Positions 51,164 to 60,311 of a stretch of DNA of 64,000 bases are shown piece by piece. The DNA is from Flavobacteriaceae bacterium (GTDB lineage Bacteria; Bacteroidota; Bacteroidia; Flavobacteriales; Flavobacteriaceae): positions 1 to 64,000 of the forward strand of contig JABSPK010000017.1 in assembly GCA_013214065.1 (NCBI GenBank). The letters are read 5' to 3'. The first letter of the stretch is position 1; the number at the start of each line of letters is the position of its first letter. The position numbers and the translations under genes were made by a program. Under the pieces are notes generated by a model. It searched no databases. It worked only from the letters and a program-made list of their open reading frames with translations, and was not told the origin of the DNA.

Positions 51164-51892
51164 TTATTTTTTATGGGCCGACAACATATCGATCAAAGAG
51201 ATCGAAGAGTCTTCCATATCGTTAACGATACTATCGATTTTAGCAATAATGTAGTTGTAGAAAATTTGAAGGATAATCGCTGTGATCAGACCGAATACCG
51301 TAGTCAATAACGCCACCTGGATGTCACCGGCAATCAACGAGGCACTCAAGTTACCTACTGCGGCGATTTTCTGGAAGGCCGCGATCATACCGATTACCGT
51401 ACCCATGAACCCTAGCATAGGAGCAATCGCGATGAACAACGACAACCATGATACGTTTTTCTCCAATTGGCCCATTTGAACACCACCGTAAGCCACGACG
51501 GCTTTTTCAGCTGATTCAAGACCTTCGCCCATACGATCCAATCCTTGGTAGAAAATGGAAGCAACAGGTCCTTTGGTGTTTCGGCATACTTCTTTGGCAG
51601 CTTCAACGCCACCGGAAGCCAATGCATCCTCGACTTGTTGTTTCAACTTCGCGGAATTGGTACTTGCCATGTTCAAGTAAATGATACGCTCGATGGCAAC
51701 GGCCAAACCTAAAATCAAACATAAAAGTACGATACCCATGAAAACCGGCCCACCTTGGATGAACTGCTCTTTCAATACTTGGGTAAACCCTTTGCTAGCC
51801 TCAGCCCCGTCTTGTAGCATTGCCGCAGAAGCCGTGGTAGTACCTAAAATAAACATTCCGGCGGTCGCCAGAGAAACGGATATTTTTTTCAT
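51164..51892 (-). CDS. exbB: ExbB/MotA/TolQ-type proton channel protein
   Basis: 242 residues. An N-terminal signal-like segment (residues 1-26, GTTTASA) precedes the MotA/TolQ/ExbB domain: FMGIVLLCLILGLAVAIERI (TM1), WLSLFIAIAPMLGFMGTVIG (TM2) and IQVALLTTVFGLITAIILQI (TM3). The pore-lining Thr residues are visible in the latter two. The extra N-terminal hydrophobic segment is common in Bacteroidota ExbB. It is the first gene of the operon and the only channel subunit for four ExbD proteins. The start is the ATG at 51892; the TTG at 51901 is less likely. Confidence 0.92.
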   Translation of the reverse strand: MKKISVSLATAGMFILGTTTASAAMLQDGAEASKGFTQVLKEQFIQGGPVFMGIVLLCLILGLAVAIERIIYLNMASTNSAKLKQQVEDALASGGVEAAKEVCRNTKGPVASIFYQGLDRMGEGLESAEKAVVAYGGVQMGQLEKNVSWLSLFIAIAPMLGFMGTVIGMIAAFQKIAAVGNLSASLIAGDIQVALLTTVFGLITAIILQIFYNYIIAKIDSIVNDMEDSSISLIDMLSAHKK

Positions 51893-51972
51893 CGTGTTCA
51901 AACTTAAATTTAGTTAGTTAATAATGTTAAAGATATAAAAATTTCGCAATTAAAAAATTCAATAAAACCTAG

Positions 51973-52060
51973 CAGAGAGGAAGGGATTCGAACCCTCGAT
52001 ACACTTTTGGTGTATACACACTTTCCAGGCGTGCGCCTTCGACCACTCGGCCACCTCTCT
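51973..52060 (-). tRNA. tRNA-Ser (anticodon GGA)
   Basis: On the minus strand a cloverleaf of 88 bases. The acceptor stem is AGAGAGG/CCTCTCT with discriminator G, the anticodon loop CTGGAAA gives GGA, a long variable arm (TGTATACACCAAAAGTGTAT) marks a type II tRNA, and the T arm has GGTTCGAATCC. CCA is not encoded. It lies between exbB and ansA. Confidence 0.96.
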
Positions 52061-52125
52061 AATTTTAAAGTTAGGCCGACCAATAAACAAAAAAATAATT
52101 AGTTACAGAAATTTGGTGCGTTAAT

Positions 52126-53148
52126 TTAACTCATTTCACCACGCAGCGAAGTTTCGAAATTTTTCTTGAAAGAAGGGCCTTCGATTTGGCTTCCAATCAG
52201 ATACATTGCCTTGGCTATCGCAGCCTCCGTAGTCATGTCTTTTCCGTCGATGATTCGCAGTGCTTCCAGTTGTTTGCTGGTCTCGTAATGCCCCATGGTG
52301 ACACTGCCCCCTGCACACTGGGTCACATTGATGATGTAGCGCCCTTTTTTTATGGCATCGGCCAACAACTCGAGAAACCAGGTATCGGTAGGTGCATTAC
52401 CTGCCCCATAGGTCTCAAGGATCAACACCTTTAAACCCGGGGAGTCGATGATCGCCTCGACCAAGGGTTTGCCAATGCCCGGAAACAACTTCAGGACGGC
52501 GACCTCTTCGGCCATCTTTCGGTGCACTATGAGCTCCCCTTGTTCAACTGCCCGATCGAGCAGATAGGGATGGTTCACCTTTAGATGTACCCCCGATTCG
52601 ACCAAAGGCGGGTAATCGGGTGATTCAAAGGCTTCGAAATGCTCGGCATTGATTTTGGTGGTTCGGTTGCCACGATACAATTTATACTCAAAATACAAGC
52701 CTACTTCACGGATCACGGGTCGCCCCTGTTCTTGTAAAGAAGCGATTTGAATGGAGGTGATCAGGTTCTCTTTGGCGTCGGTACGCAAATCACCAATGGG
52801 CAGTTGCGATCCGGTAAAGATCACCGGCTTGGCCAAGTTCTCCAACATAAAACTCAGCGCCGAGGCCGAATAACTCATCGTATCGCTCCCGTGTAACACT
52901 ACGAACCCATCATAACGATCGTAGTGTGAAGCGATGATCTCGGCAAGCTGTTCCCAGTACGAGGGGTTCATGTTGGACGAATCCATCGGATTCTTGAAAG
53001 ACACCCCATAGATACCGCAATCCAGTTGGTTCAATTCAGGAATGTTCTTTAACAGCTCCTCAAAATCAAAGGCCTTCAAAGCACCGGTCTCATAGTCTTT
53101 GACCATTCCGATGGTACCCCCGGTATAAATCAGCAAAATCTTAACCAT
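52126..53148 (-). CDS. ansA: Type I (cytoplasmic) L-asparaginase
   Basis: 340 residues. YTGGTIGMV near the start (Thr12) and VLHGSDTMSYSASAL carry the two catalytic threonines and the Asp/Lys system. FTGSQLPIGDLRTDAKENL and LETYGAGNAP match the asparaginase/GatD family, and the C-terminal domain is present. No signal peptide, so this is the cytoplasmic type. It lies 12 bases after tatD. Confidence 0.93.
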   Translation of the reverse strand: MVKILLIYTGGTIGMVKDYETGALKAFDFEELLKNIPELNQLDCGIYGVSFKNPMDSSNMNPSYWEQLAEIIASHYDRYDGFVVLHGSDTMSYSASALSFMLENLAKPVIFTGSQLPIGDLRTDAKENLITSIQIASLQEQGRPVIREVGLYFEYKLYRGNRTTKINAEHFEAFESPDYPPLVESGVHLKVNHPYLLDRAVEQGELIVHRKMAEEVAVLKLFPGIGKPLVEAIIDSPGLKVLILETYGAGNAPTDTWFLELLADAIKKGRYIINVTQCAGGSVTMGHYETSKQLEALRIIDGKDMTTEAAIAKAMYLIGSQIEGPSFKKNFETSLRGEMS

Positions 53149-53160
53149 GTCCTAAAGGTA

Positions 53161-53928
53161 TCAAATACCGAAAATACGTTTTGAATTTTCTGTGGTGCAA
53201 TTGGCGATTTCAGTTTCGGGCAAACGATAAATCGTGGCCAACTTCTCCAATACGTTCACGATATAAGCACTCTCATTCCGTTTGCCTCGATAAGGTACCG
53301 GGGCCAAATACGGCGCATCGGTCTCCAATACGATATGCTTGAGGTCGATTTGGTCCAGAAAACGATCGATCTTCCCGTTCTTGAAGGTAGCCACCCCACC
53401 GATACCCAATGCCATATTACAGGCGATGGCCCGCTCGGCATCTTCATACGTACCGGTAAAACAGTGGAAGATTCCAAATAACGAATCCTCCTTCTCCTGC
53501 TCCAAAATCTCGAAAACCTCTTCAAAAGCCTCGCGACAGTGAATGACGATCGGCAAGCCGTACCGTTTCGCTAGGCGAATCTGGTCAACAAAGGCTTCTT
53601 GTTGTAAGTCCAAGGTCGAAGCATCCCAGTACAAATCGATTCCGATCTCTCCGACAGCATAGAATTTCCGTGCGGCTAGCTGTGCTTCCACATGCTTTAA
53701 TTCTTCGGCAACATTGGCTTTGACATGGGTGGGGTGCAACCCCATCATGAGGAACACGTTTTCAGGATAGGCCGCCTCTAAGGCATACATGCCTTCGGTA
53801 TAGGTCGAATCGATGGCCGGAACGAAGAAACGTCGCACCCCTGCATCAAGGGCACGTTGCATCATGGCATCGCGATCCCCATCAAAGGCCTCGCTGTACA
53901 AATGGGTATGGGTGTCGGTTATGATCAT
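53161..53928 (-). CDS. tatD: TatD-family metal-dependent hydrolase
   Basis: 255 residues. TDTHTHLY (metal His pair), MGLHPTHV, AVGEIGIDLYWDAS, IVIHCREAFEEVFEIL, FHCFTGT and LETDAPYLAP match TatD deoxyribonuclease motifs in order, with all metal ligands. TatD acts as a 3'-5' exonuclease or deoxyribonuclease in repair. The start is the ATG at 53928; a GTG precedes it directly. Divergent from the retropepsin-like gene by 37 bases and upstream of ansA. Confidence 0.94.
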   Translation of the reverse strand: MIITDTHTHLYSEAFDGDRDAMMQRALDAGVRRFFVPAIDSTYTEGMYALEAAYPENVFLMMGLHPTHVKANVAEELKHVEAQLAARKFYAVGEIGIDLYWDASTLDLQQEAFVDQIRLAKRYGLPIVIHCREAFEEVFEILEQEKEDSLFGIFHCFTGTYEDAERAIACNMALGIGGVATFKNGKIDRFLDQIDLKHIVLETDAPYLAPVPYRGKRNESAYIVNVLEKLATIYRLPETEIANCTTENSKRIFGI

Positions 53929-53965
53929 CACGCAAAAATAAATCTATCTTTAAGAAAATTTACGA

Positions 53966-54409
53966 ATGAGGGCACTCAAAAAATTTCTGAAATCAAAAGG
54001 GTATGTCAGTGTATCCTTGACATTGACCGCTACCGATCATTTCGAACTGATGGCAGAAATCAACGGCATTGAAGGACGCTTTATTTTGGATACCGGAGCA
54101 TCGAACACTTGTATCGGCACCGAGCGTATTGCTTTTTTCGGACTACGGCCGGAACCCTCTGAAATCAAAGCTGCCGGAGCCGGAGCCACCGCCATGGAAA
54201 CCTTCGTGGCAGCCAAGAACCGCATCACCATCGGCAATTGGGAACGTAAAAAACAGAAATTGGTGCTCTTCGATTTGGTTCATGTCAATGAGGCCCTAGT
54301 GAACCACAAGGCACAACCGGTCGATGGCATTATCGGGGCCGACATCCTTAAAAAAGGCAAGGCCGTAATCGATTACGACAAAAAGCGGCTATTCTTAAAA
54401 ACGGACTAG
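53966..54409 (+). CDS. Retropepsin-like aspartic protease
   Basis: 147 residues with one retropepsin domain: FILDTGASNTCIG contains the DTGAS active site (Asp42). The flap region follows, and DGIIGADILKKGKAVIDYDK is the conserved hydrophobic-hydrophobic-Gly block with an Ala-Asp after it. Such single-domain proteins should function as dimers. No signal peptide or membrane helix is visible. It is divergent from tatD, a weak -7-like TATCTTTA lies at 53945-53952, and its stop is one base from that of the E2 gene. Substrate unknown. Confidence 0.85.
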   Translation: MRALKKFLKSKGYVSVSLTLTATDHFELMAEINGIEGRFILDTGASNTCIGTERIAFFGLRPEPSEIKAAGAGATAMETFVAAKNRITIGNWERKKQKLVLFDLVHVNEALVNHKAQPVDGIIGADILKKGKAVIDYDKKRLFLKTD

Positions 54410-54410
54410 T

Positions 54411-55625
54411 CTAAAGCTCCAAGGCCTTGGTCACGTTACCGTCCATCAAATGTTCTTGAGGATTTTCAAGGGCTTCCTTAACTGCCACTAAAAAGCCGAC
54501 GGATTCTTTGCCGTCAATGATGCGGTGGTCATACGAAAGCGCCACATACATGATCGGCGCAATCGCGACTTCCCCATTTTTGACCACAGGGCGTTCTACG
54601 ATATTGTGCATCCCGAGGATCGCACTTTGCGGCGGATTGATGATCGGCGTCGACAACATGGAACCGAACACCCCGCCATTCGAAATGGTAAAGGTTCCCC
54701 CGGTCATTTCATCAACGGTGATCTCGCCATCACGGGCCCGTATGGCCAAACGCTTTACTTCGGCCTCAACCCCCCTAAAGGTTAGGTTTTCGGCATTTCG
54801 GATAACAGGAACCATCAGGCCTTTGGGGCCAGAGACGGCAATGCTGATATCGCAGAAATCGTAAGAGATCATCTCTTTTCCATCGATCATCGAGTTGACC
54901 GCCGGGTACATTTGAAGGGCTCGTATACAAGCTTTTGTGAAGAACGACATAAAGCCAAGGCTGACCCCATGCTTCTCTTTGAAAGCTTCTTTATATTGCT
55001 TGCGCAATTCAAAAATCGGAGACATATCGACCTCATTGAAGGTGGTCAACATGGCCGTTTCATTTTTTGCCGCAACTAAACGTTCGGCTACTTTTCGACG
55101 CAACATGGACAATTTCGAACGCGACTCGCCGCGATTACCACCGGTAGGTGAGCCCATGGAGGCCTTGGCATTCACCGCATCGTCTTTGGTGATGCGACCA
55201 TCACGGCCAGTACCTGAAACCTCAGCCGGGGCAATCCCTTTTTCATCCAAGATCTTTTTCGCGGCTGGCGAAGGCGTACCCGTGGCATAGGAGGTCTTTT
55301 CCTCCTTGACCGGCTTTGCCGTTTCTTTCGGGGCTTCGACAGGAGCTTTCTCTGCTTTGGCATCCGCTGCCCCACCCTCAGGTTTTTCGGCGCTGGTATC
55401 GATGAGACAGACTACCTCACCCACGGCAACCGCGTCGCCTTCTTCAGCTTTTAAGGTTATGGTCCCACTTTCTTCGGCGGGCAATTCCAAGGTCGCCTTG
55501 TCCGAATCCACCTCGGCAATGGCTTGGTCTTTTTCAACGTAATCGCCATCTTGTACCAACCACTCCGCAATTTCGACTTCGGTGATGGACTCTCCCGGAG
55601 ATGGGACTTTCATTTCTAGAATCAT
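54411..55625 (-). CDS. sucB: 2-Oxoglutarate dehydrogenase E2 (dihydrolipoyl succinyltransferase)
   Basis: 404 residues. Lipoyl domain ([20 protein letters not shown], lipoylated Lys43 in [10 protein letters not shown]), a linker rich in Ala, Glu, Lys and Pro, an E3/E1-binding domain ([20 protein letters not shown]), and the catalytic domain ending with [17 protein letters not shown], which holds the active-site His/Asp. It transfers succinyl from the E1 step to CoA in the citric acid cycle. It lies 24 bases after the E1 gene, the usual order. Confidence 0.95.
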   Translation of the reverse strand: MILEMKVPSPGESITEVEIAEWLVQDGDYVEKDQAIAEVDSDKATLELPAEESGTITLKAEEGDAVAVGEVVCLIDTSAEKPEGGAADAKAEKAPVEAPKETAKPVKEEKTSYATGTPSPAAKKILDEKGIAPAEVSGTGRDGRITKDDAVNAKASMGSPTGGNRGESRSKLSMLRRKVAERLVAAKNETAMLTTFNEVDMSPIFELRKQYKEAFKEKHGVSLGFMSFFTKACIRALQMYPAVNSMIDGKEMISYDFCDISIAVSGPKGLMVPVIRNAENLTFRGVEAEVKRLAIRARDGEITVDEMTGGTFTISNGGVFGSMLSTPIINPPQSAILGMHNIVERPVVKNGEVAIAPIMYVALSYDHRIIDGKESVGFLVAVKEALENPQEHLMDGNVTKALEL

Positions 55626-55649
55626 CGTTTCTTTTTTATTTCGAGTTCT

Positions 55650-58448
55650 TTATTTTCTAACCATATTGTCTTTGGTCTTGTCAAAGACGTATTCAATGAC
55701 CTGGGCATGGCGTCGTTGCGAACGGACCGCACTACCTGCCGCCGGCGCCCCATAAAATCTTCTTGAGGCGACCCTGAAGGTTTTGGCCTTCTCATAATGC
55801 ATCAACATATGACCCCAAGCTCCCATGTTTCTAGGTTCTTCTTGGGCCCATACCAAATCATCGGCGTTTTTATATTTGGCAATGGTTTTTTCCATTTGTT
55901 CGATCGGTAGTGGGAATAATTGTTCTACCCTGACCAAGGCCACGTCATCGCGTTTCATTTCTTCTTTCTTGGCCAAGAGGTCGTAATAGAATTTACCGGT
56001 ACAAAAGACCAACGACTTTACTTTGGCCGCCTTGGCATCGGGGTCATCGATCAGCTCTTGGAACTGCCCCTTGGCCATTTCCTCTTTGGTCGACACCACC
56101 TTAGGGTGTCGCAACAAACTCTTTGGGGTAAAGACCACCAAAGGTTTCCTAAAGGAGGCCTTCATCTGTCTTCGCAACAAATGGAACATATTCGCCGGGG
56201 TGGTCACATCGGCCACGTACATATTGTCTTTGGCACATAGTTGCAAGTATCGCTCCATGCGAGCCGAAGAGTGTTCCGCACCTTGGCCTTCATACCCATG
56301 GGGCAGTAATAAGACCAGACCGTTTTGCAATTTCCATTTGTCTTCAGCAGAGGATAAGTATTGATCGATAACGATCTGTGCACCGTTGCTGAAATCACCG
56401 AACTGGGCTTCCCAAATGGTCAAGGTACCCGGACTCGCCATAGCGTAACCATAATCAAAGCCCATGACCGCATACTCCGACAATAGCGAGTTATAGATAT
56501 AGAACCGGCCTTTCTGATCCGCCCCCATTTCGTTCAACAAAACCACTTCCTCTTCATGCATCTCGGTCTTGATAACGGCATGACGGTGCGAGAAGGTTCC
56601 GCGTTCGACATCTTGACCCGTCATTCTAACGTCATAGCCTTCTGCAATCAACGAACCATAGGCCAACAATTCCCCCATGGCCCAGTCGAGTTTGTTGTCT
56701 TCGAAATACATTTTGCGTCGGCCATCGACCAAGCGCTCCAGCTTACGCAAGAATTTCTTGTCTTTCGGCAACTGGGTAATCGCCTTGGCAACGGCATTCA
56801 ACCGATTGACCTCATAGGCCGTATCGATTCTTTTGAGCATGGCATCTTCGGTCACCTGACCAAAGCCGTCCCATTCGTCTTGCATGAATGGGGTAATCTT
56901 TGTTTTTTCCTGTTTTCGGGAATCCAAAAGATCTTCTTCCAAGCTTTCTTTATATTCTTTCTCAAGCCGTTTTACATAGCCCTCGTCGATGACCCCCTCT
57001 GCCAGCAATTTAGCCGCGTAAATATCCCTTGGGTTCTGGTGTTTCGAAATGGACTTGTACAACAAAGGTTGGGTGAATTTCGGTTCGTCGCCCTCGTTAT
57101 GGCCATATTTCCGATATCCCAAGAGGTCCAAGAATACATCGCGTTTGTATCGCATGCGGTATTCCAGGGCAAAGGTCGCGGCATGTACTACCGCTTCGGC
57201 ATCATCGGCGTTGATATGCAACACCGGCGATAAGGTGACCTTGCCGACGTCGGTACAATAGGTCGATGAACGCCCGTCGAGATAATTCGTAGTAAATCCG
57301 ATTTGGTTGTTGACCACGATATGGATCGTACCTCCGGTATGGTAACCGTCCAATTTGGCCATCTGAATGACCTCATAAACGACTCCCTGTCCGGCGAATG
57401 CGGCATCACCATGCACCAATATAGGCAACACCTCTGAAATGTTATCTTGGTGTGAACTGTCTTGTTTCGCCCTCGCTATCCCTTGTACGATCCCATTGAC
57501 CGTTTCCAAATGCGATGGGTTCGGGGCGATGTTCATGTTCACCATCTTGCCTGAATCGGTCTCCCGCTTCGAGGTCCACCCCAAATGGTATTTGACATCC
57601 CCATCAAAAATGGTTTCCTCATAGTCCTTGCCATCGAATTCGCTGAAAATATCTTTGGGTGATTTGCCGAAGATATTGGTCAAGACGTTTAGGCGACCCC
57701 GGTGGGCCATACCCATAAAGAATTGCTTGACCCCGGCATCGGCGGCCTTTTCGATGATCGCGTCAAGGGCGGGTATCAACGACTCACCCCCTTCAAGGGA
57801 GAAACGCTTCTGCCCTACGTATTTGGTATGCAAAAAGCCTTCGAAGGAAACCGCTTCATTGAGTTTCCTAAGGATGTTTTTCTTTTGTTCAGGGGAAAAC
57901 CTGGGATGGTTGTCATTGACGTTCAACCAATTCTGTATCCACTGGATGCGCTCCGGGGTTCGGATGTACATGTATTCGACACCGATGGCGTCGCAGTAGA
58001 TCCGCTCCAAATGTTCGATGATCTTCGCTAAAGTACTCGGACCGATCCCGATTACGTTGCCCGCATCGAAAACCACGGACAGGTCATCCTGTGCCAGTCC
58101 GAAATTCTCAAGATCCAGAGAAGGCGCATACTGGCGACGCTCACGTACCGGATTGGTCTGGGTGAACAGATGCCCCCTTGAGCGATACCCGTCGATCAAT
58201 TTGACGACTTGGAATTCTTTTTGTAGGGATTGGGGCATGGCAACAGCTTGGCCATTGGCTTGGAGGTGGACCCCGTTTTGCCCATCGAAAAGCTCCAGTT
58301 CATCCAGGGAGCTCTCCAATCCGAAATCAAAACCTTGGAAAAAAGCCCGCCAACTCGGTTCGATACTGTCGGGACTTTTGGTATAGCGTTCATACTGCTC
58401 CGCAAAGAAGGAGGTATGGGCGGCGTTTAAAAAGGAATATTTATCCAT
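55650..58448 (-). CDS. sucA: 2-Oxoglutarate dehydrogenase E1
   Basis: 932 residues from the ATG at 58448 (MDKYSFLNAAHTSFFAEQYE), the conserved E1o N-terminus; the frame opens slightly upstream. MGMAHRGRLNVLTNIFGKSP, PILVHGDAAFAGQGVVYE and GTIHIVVNNQIGFTTN show the thiamine diphosphate region. FSHRHAV and LLPHGYEGQGAEHSSARMER belong to the second half. It decarboxylates 2-oxoglutarate and passes succinyl to the E2 partner. First of the two-gene operon. A promoter-like TATTTTTG precedes it. Confidence 0.95.
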   Translation of the reverse strand: MDKYSFLNAAHTSFFAEQYERYTKSPDSIEPSWRAFFQGFDFGLESSLDELELFDGQNGVHLQANGQAVAMPQSLQKEFQVVKLIDGYRSRGHLFTQTNPVRERRQYAPSLDLENFGLAQDDLSVVFDAGNVIGIGPSTLAKIIEHLERIYCDAIGVEYMYIRTPERIQWIQNWLNVNDNHPRFSPEQKKNILRKLNEAVSFEGFLHTKYVGQKRFSLEGGESLIPALDAIIEKAADAGVKQFFMGMAHRGRLNVLTNIFGKSPKDIFSEFDGKDYEETIFDGDVKYHLGWTSKRETDSGKMVNMNIAPNPSHLETVNGIVQGIARAKQDSSHQDNISEVLPILVHGDAAFAGQGVVYEVIQMAKLDGYHTGGTIHIVVNNQIGFTTNYLDGRSSTYCTDVGKVTLSPVLHINADDAEAVVHAATFALEYRMRYKRDVFLDLLGYRKYGHNEGDEPKFTQPLLYKSISKHQNPRDIYAAKLLAEGVIDEGYVKRLEKEYKESLEEDLLDSRKQEKTKITPFMQDEWDGFGQVTEDAMLKRIDTAYEVNRLNAVAKAITQLPKDKKFLRKLERLVDGRRKMYFEDNKLDWAMGELLAYGSLIAEGYDVRMTGQDVERGTFSHRHAVIKTEMHEEEVVLLNEMGADQKGRFYIYNSLLSEYAVMGFDYGYAMASPGTLTIWEAQFGDFSNGAQIVIDQYLSSAEDKWKLQNGLVLLLPHGYEGQGAEHSSARMERYLQLCAKDNMYVADVTTPANMFHLLRRQMKASFRKPLVVFTPKSLLRHPKVVSTKEEMAKGQFQELIDDPDAKAAKVKSLVFCTGKFYYDLLAKKEEMKRDDVALVRVEQLFPLPIEQMEKTIAKYKNADDLVWAQEEPRNMGAWGHMLMHYEKAKTFRVASRRFYGAPAAGSAVRSQRRHAQVIEYVFDKTKDNMVRK

Positions 58449-58483
58449 GGGACATTTCGTCGAAAAAATTCGCAAAATTTAAT

Positions 58484-58491
58484 CAAAAATA
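58484..58491 (-). promoter_or_regulatory. Predicted -7 element of the E1 gene
   Basis: TATTTTTG on the minus strand, 36 bases before the ATG, matches TAnnTTTG. The -33 element is uncertain. Confidence 0.4.
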
Positions 58492-58562
58492 CAACAAATC
58501 GGTTACCCGGATTGTATGGTGGAAGGTTTTTCGCCCTTGGCTCCCGATTCCCATAAAAACCG

Positions 58563-58925
58563 TCAATTCTTATTAGCATGCAGGTGTCTGATCCATACCT
58601 TTTGCCAGGTTCGTTTGAGCATCTCGAAAACGGCCTGCTCGATCATGTCGGCCGGATTCGAACCCGCAATACTTTTCATCGTCCTTTCGGGAATATCGAT
58701 CAGGTAAACCAAATTCTGGAAGGCGGTGAAACGCGTTTGCAAAATCACATCTAAGGAGGCATTCAAATCAGCTACGAAGGCTTCGGCCCCAGCTGCATCG
58801 GATATCGCAAAAGGGAGGCTCGCACGATGGAAATCCTTCGCCAATTGGCTGTAAAGGACAATGAACAACCCTTCTTTTTGGGCGAATCGAACCAGTTCGA
58901 CACTGTTTTCAAAATCGGTGACCAC
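58563..58925 (-). CDS. Conserved hypothetical cytoplasmic protein
   Basis: 120 residues from a GTG start at 58925; no ATG is available in the frame. Mostly helical: SVELVRFAQKEGLFIVLYSQ, LNASLDVILQTRFTAFQNLV and MIEQAVFEMLKRTWQKVWIR. It resembles small conserved proteins of Flavobacteriaceae of unknown role, but I name no family. No signal peptide or membrane segment. It lies 31 bases after the amidohydrolase gene on the same strand and may be co-transcribed. Confidence 0.6.
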   Translation of the reverse strand: MVTDFENSVELVRFAQKEGLFIVLYSQLAKDFHRASLPFAISDAAGAEAFVADLNASLDVILQTRFTAFQNLVYLIDIPERTMKSIAGSNPADMIEQAVFEMLKRTWQKVWIRHLHANKN

Positions 58926-58956
58926 CCTATATCTACGGATTTCGGAATCTAACGGA

Positions 58957-60228
58957 TTACGGCTTCTTGTGGATTTTCCCGTCCTTCATGACGAACACCA
59001 CGTCTTCAAGGGTGTGTACGTCTTCGAAAGGATTACTGTCAACAGCTATGATATCGGCGATATAACCGTCCTTGATCTGTCCCAATCGATCTTGCATCCC
59101 TAGTAATTCGGCATTGATCATGGTCGCCTGGCGCAATGAAGCCTTTACGGGCACGCCGGCCTCTAGTAAGTACCCGAATTCAATGGCGTTCATTCCATGT
59201 GGGAAAACCCCGGCGTCGGTACCAAAACCCATGGGCACTCCTTTTTTGTAGGCTTTCGCGATCGTACTTTGGTGCAATGGCCCGATCTCAAGCGCTTTTT
59301 TGGCCACGACCTTAGGAAAAAAACCGGGTATCCTCGCTTTCTCGGCCACTTGTTTCCCGGCACTGATCGTTGGGATCAGGTAACATTGCTTTTCGATCAT
59401 CAATTGCATGGTACGATCACTCATCAAGGTACCATGTTCAATGCTGTTGACCCCACCTTTTACGGCCCGGTACATCCCTTCATCACCATGCGCATGTGCA
59501 GTGACTGAAAATCCGTAATCCTTTGCCGCGGCACAGATGGCCTCGACTTCTTCGACGGTGAACTGCGGGTTCTCACCGCTCTTGGCCACACTTAACACCC
59601 CACCTGTAGCCGTTATCTTGATGACATCGGCCCCATTTTTATACCGTTGGCGCACTGCCTTCTTGGCATCCTCGATAGAATTGACCACCCCGTCTTTCGG
59701 GCCGGGGTCTTTCATCAACTCTGTTTTCACCCCATTGGTTGGATCGGCGTGCCCCCCGGTCGTAGCCAGTGCCTTTTCTGCGGTAAAAATACGCGGGCCT
59801 TCGACCAGGCCGTTATTGATGGCGTTTCGCAGCGCAACGTTCACCCCACTACCTCCCAGATCGCGTACGGTGGTGAAACCAGCCATAAGGGTACGCTTGG
59901 CATATACGGTAGATTCCAAGGCCACATCGGCCTCGTTATCGGTAAAACGCTTGATGTAGGTTTTTGGACCGAACTCCCCTTCGATATGCACGTGCATGTC
60001 AATCAATCCGGGCAGTACAACCTTGTTTTTCAAATCGATGGCATTGGGGTCTGCCACATAGCCTGCTTCAATCGATTCAATCGTGCCATCGACGACTACG
60101 ATCGTACGTTCAGTTAGGATTTTTCCTGTCGCCACATCGACCAATTGGCCGCAATGGAGATGGGTTTTTTGGGCGAGCAAGCAGGTAGTCATGACCAAAC
60201 TTGCCAGTAAGGCGTACTTTTTCAGCAT
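58957..60228 (-). CDS. Exported amidohydrolase (Xaa-Pro/imidazolonepropionase-like)
   Basis: 423 residues. Signal peptide MLKKYALLASLVMTTCLLAQ, then an amidohydrolase-superfamily TIM barrel with all metal motifs: GLIDMHVHIEG (HxH), VIKITATGGV (Lys metal bridge), VTAHAHGDEG, NSIEHGTLMS and GFGTDAGVFPHGMN. The small beta-domain that frames the barrel is present at both ends. Secreted members in Bacteroidota are often listed as Xaa-Pro dipeptidase- or prolidase-like. The true substrate cannot be read from sequence. It precedes the small hypothetical gene. Confidence 0.88.
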   Translation of the reverse strand: MLKKYALLASLVMTTCLLAQKTHLHCGQLVDVATGKILTERTIVVVDGTIESIEAGYVADPNAIDLKNKVVLPGLIDMHVHIEGEFGPKTYIKRFTDNEADVALESTVYAKRTLMAGFTTVRDLGGSGVNVALRNAINNGLVEGPRIFTAEKALATTGGHADPTNGVKTELMKDPGPKDGVVNSIEDAKKAVRQRYKNGADVIKITATGGVLSVAKSGENPQFTVEEVEAICAAAKDYGFSVTAHAHGDEGMYRAVKGGVNSIEHGTLMSDRTMQLMIEKQCYLIPTISAGKQVAEKARIPGFFPKVVAKKALEIGPLHQSTIAKAYKKGVPMGFGTDAGVFPHGMNAIEFGYLLEAGVPVKASLRQATMINAELLGMQDRLGQIKDGYIADIIAVDSNPFEDVHTLEDVVFVMKDGKIHKKP

Positions 60229-60265
60229 ATCGTTCTAGGTTTGCCTGATAAGATACATAAAAAAA

Positions 60266-60289
60266 GGAGGGCGTCTTGCCCTCCTTTTT
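60266..60289. terminator. Bidirectional terminator between galE and the amidohydrolase gene
   Basis: GGAGGGC, loop GTCTT, GCCCTCC, with T5 on one side and A5 on the other. On the minus strand it follows the galE stop by 23 bases and separates it from the amidohydrolase gene. Confidence 0.85.
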
Positions 60290-60311
60290 ATTATCCAGAT
60301 CGTTTGTATTA

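Noticed and set aside
52000-52030. Inverted repeat near tRNA-Ser as a terminator
   Set aside because: It is the long variable arm of the type II tRNA.
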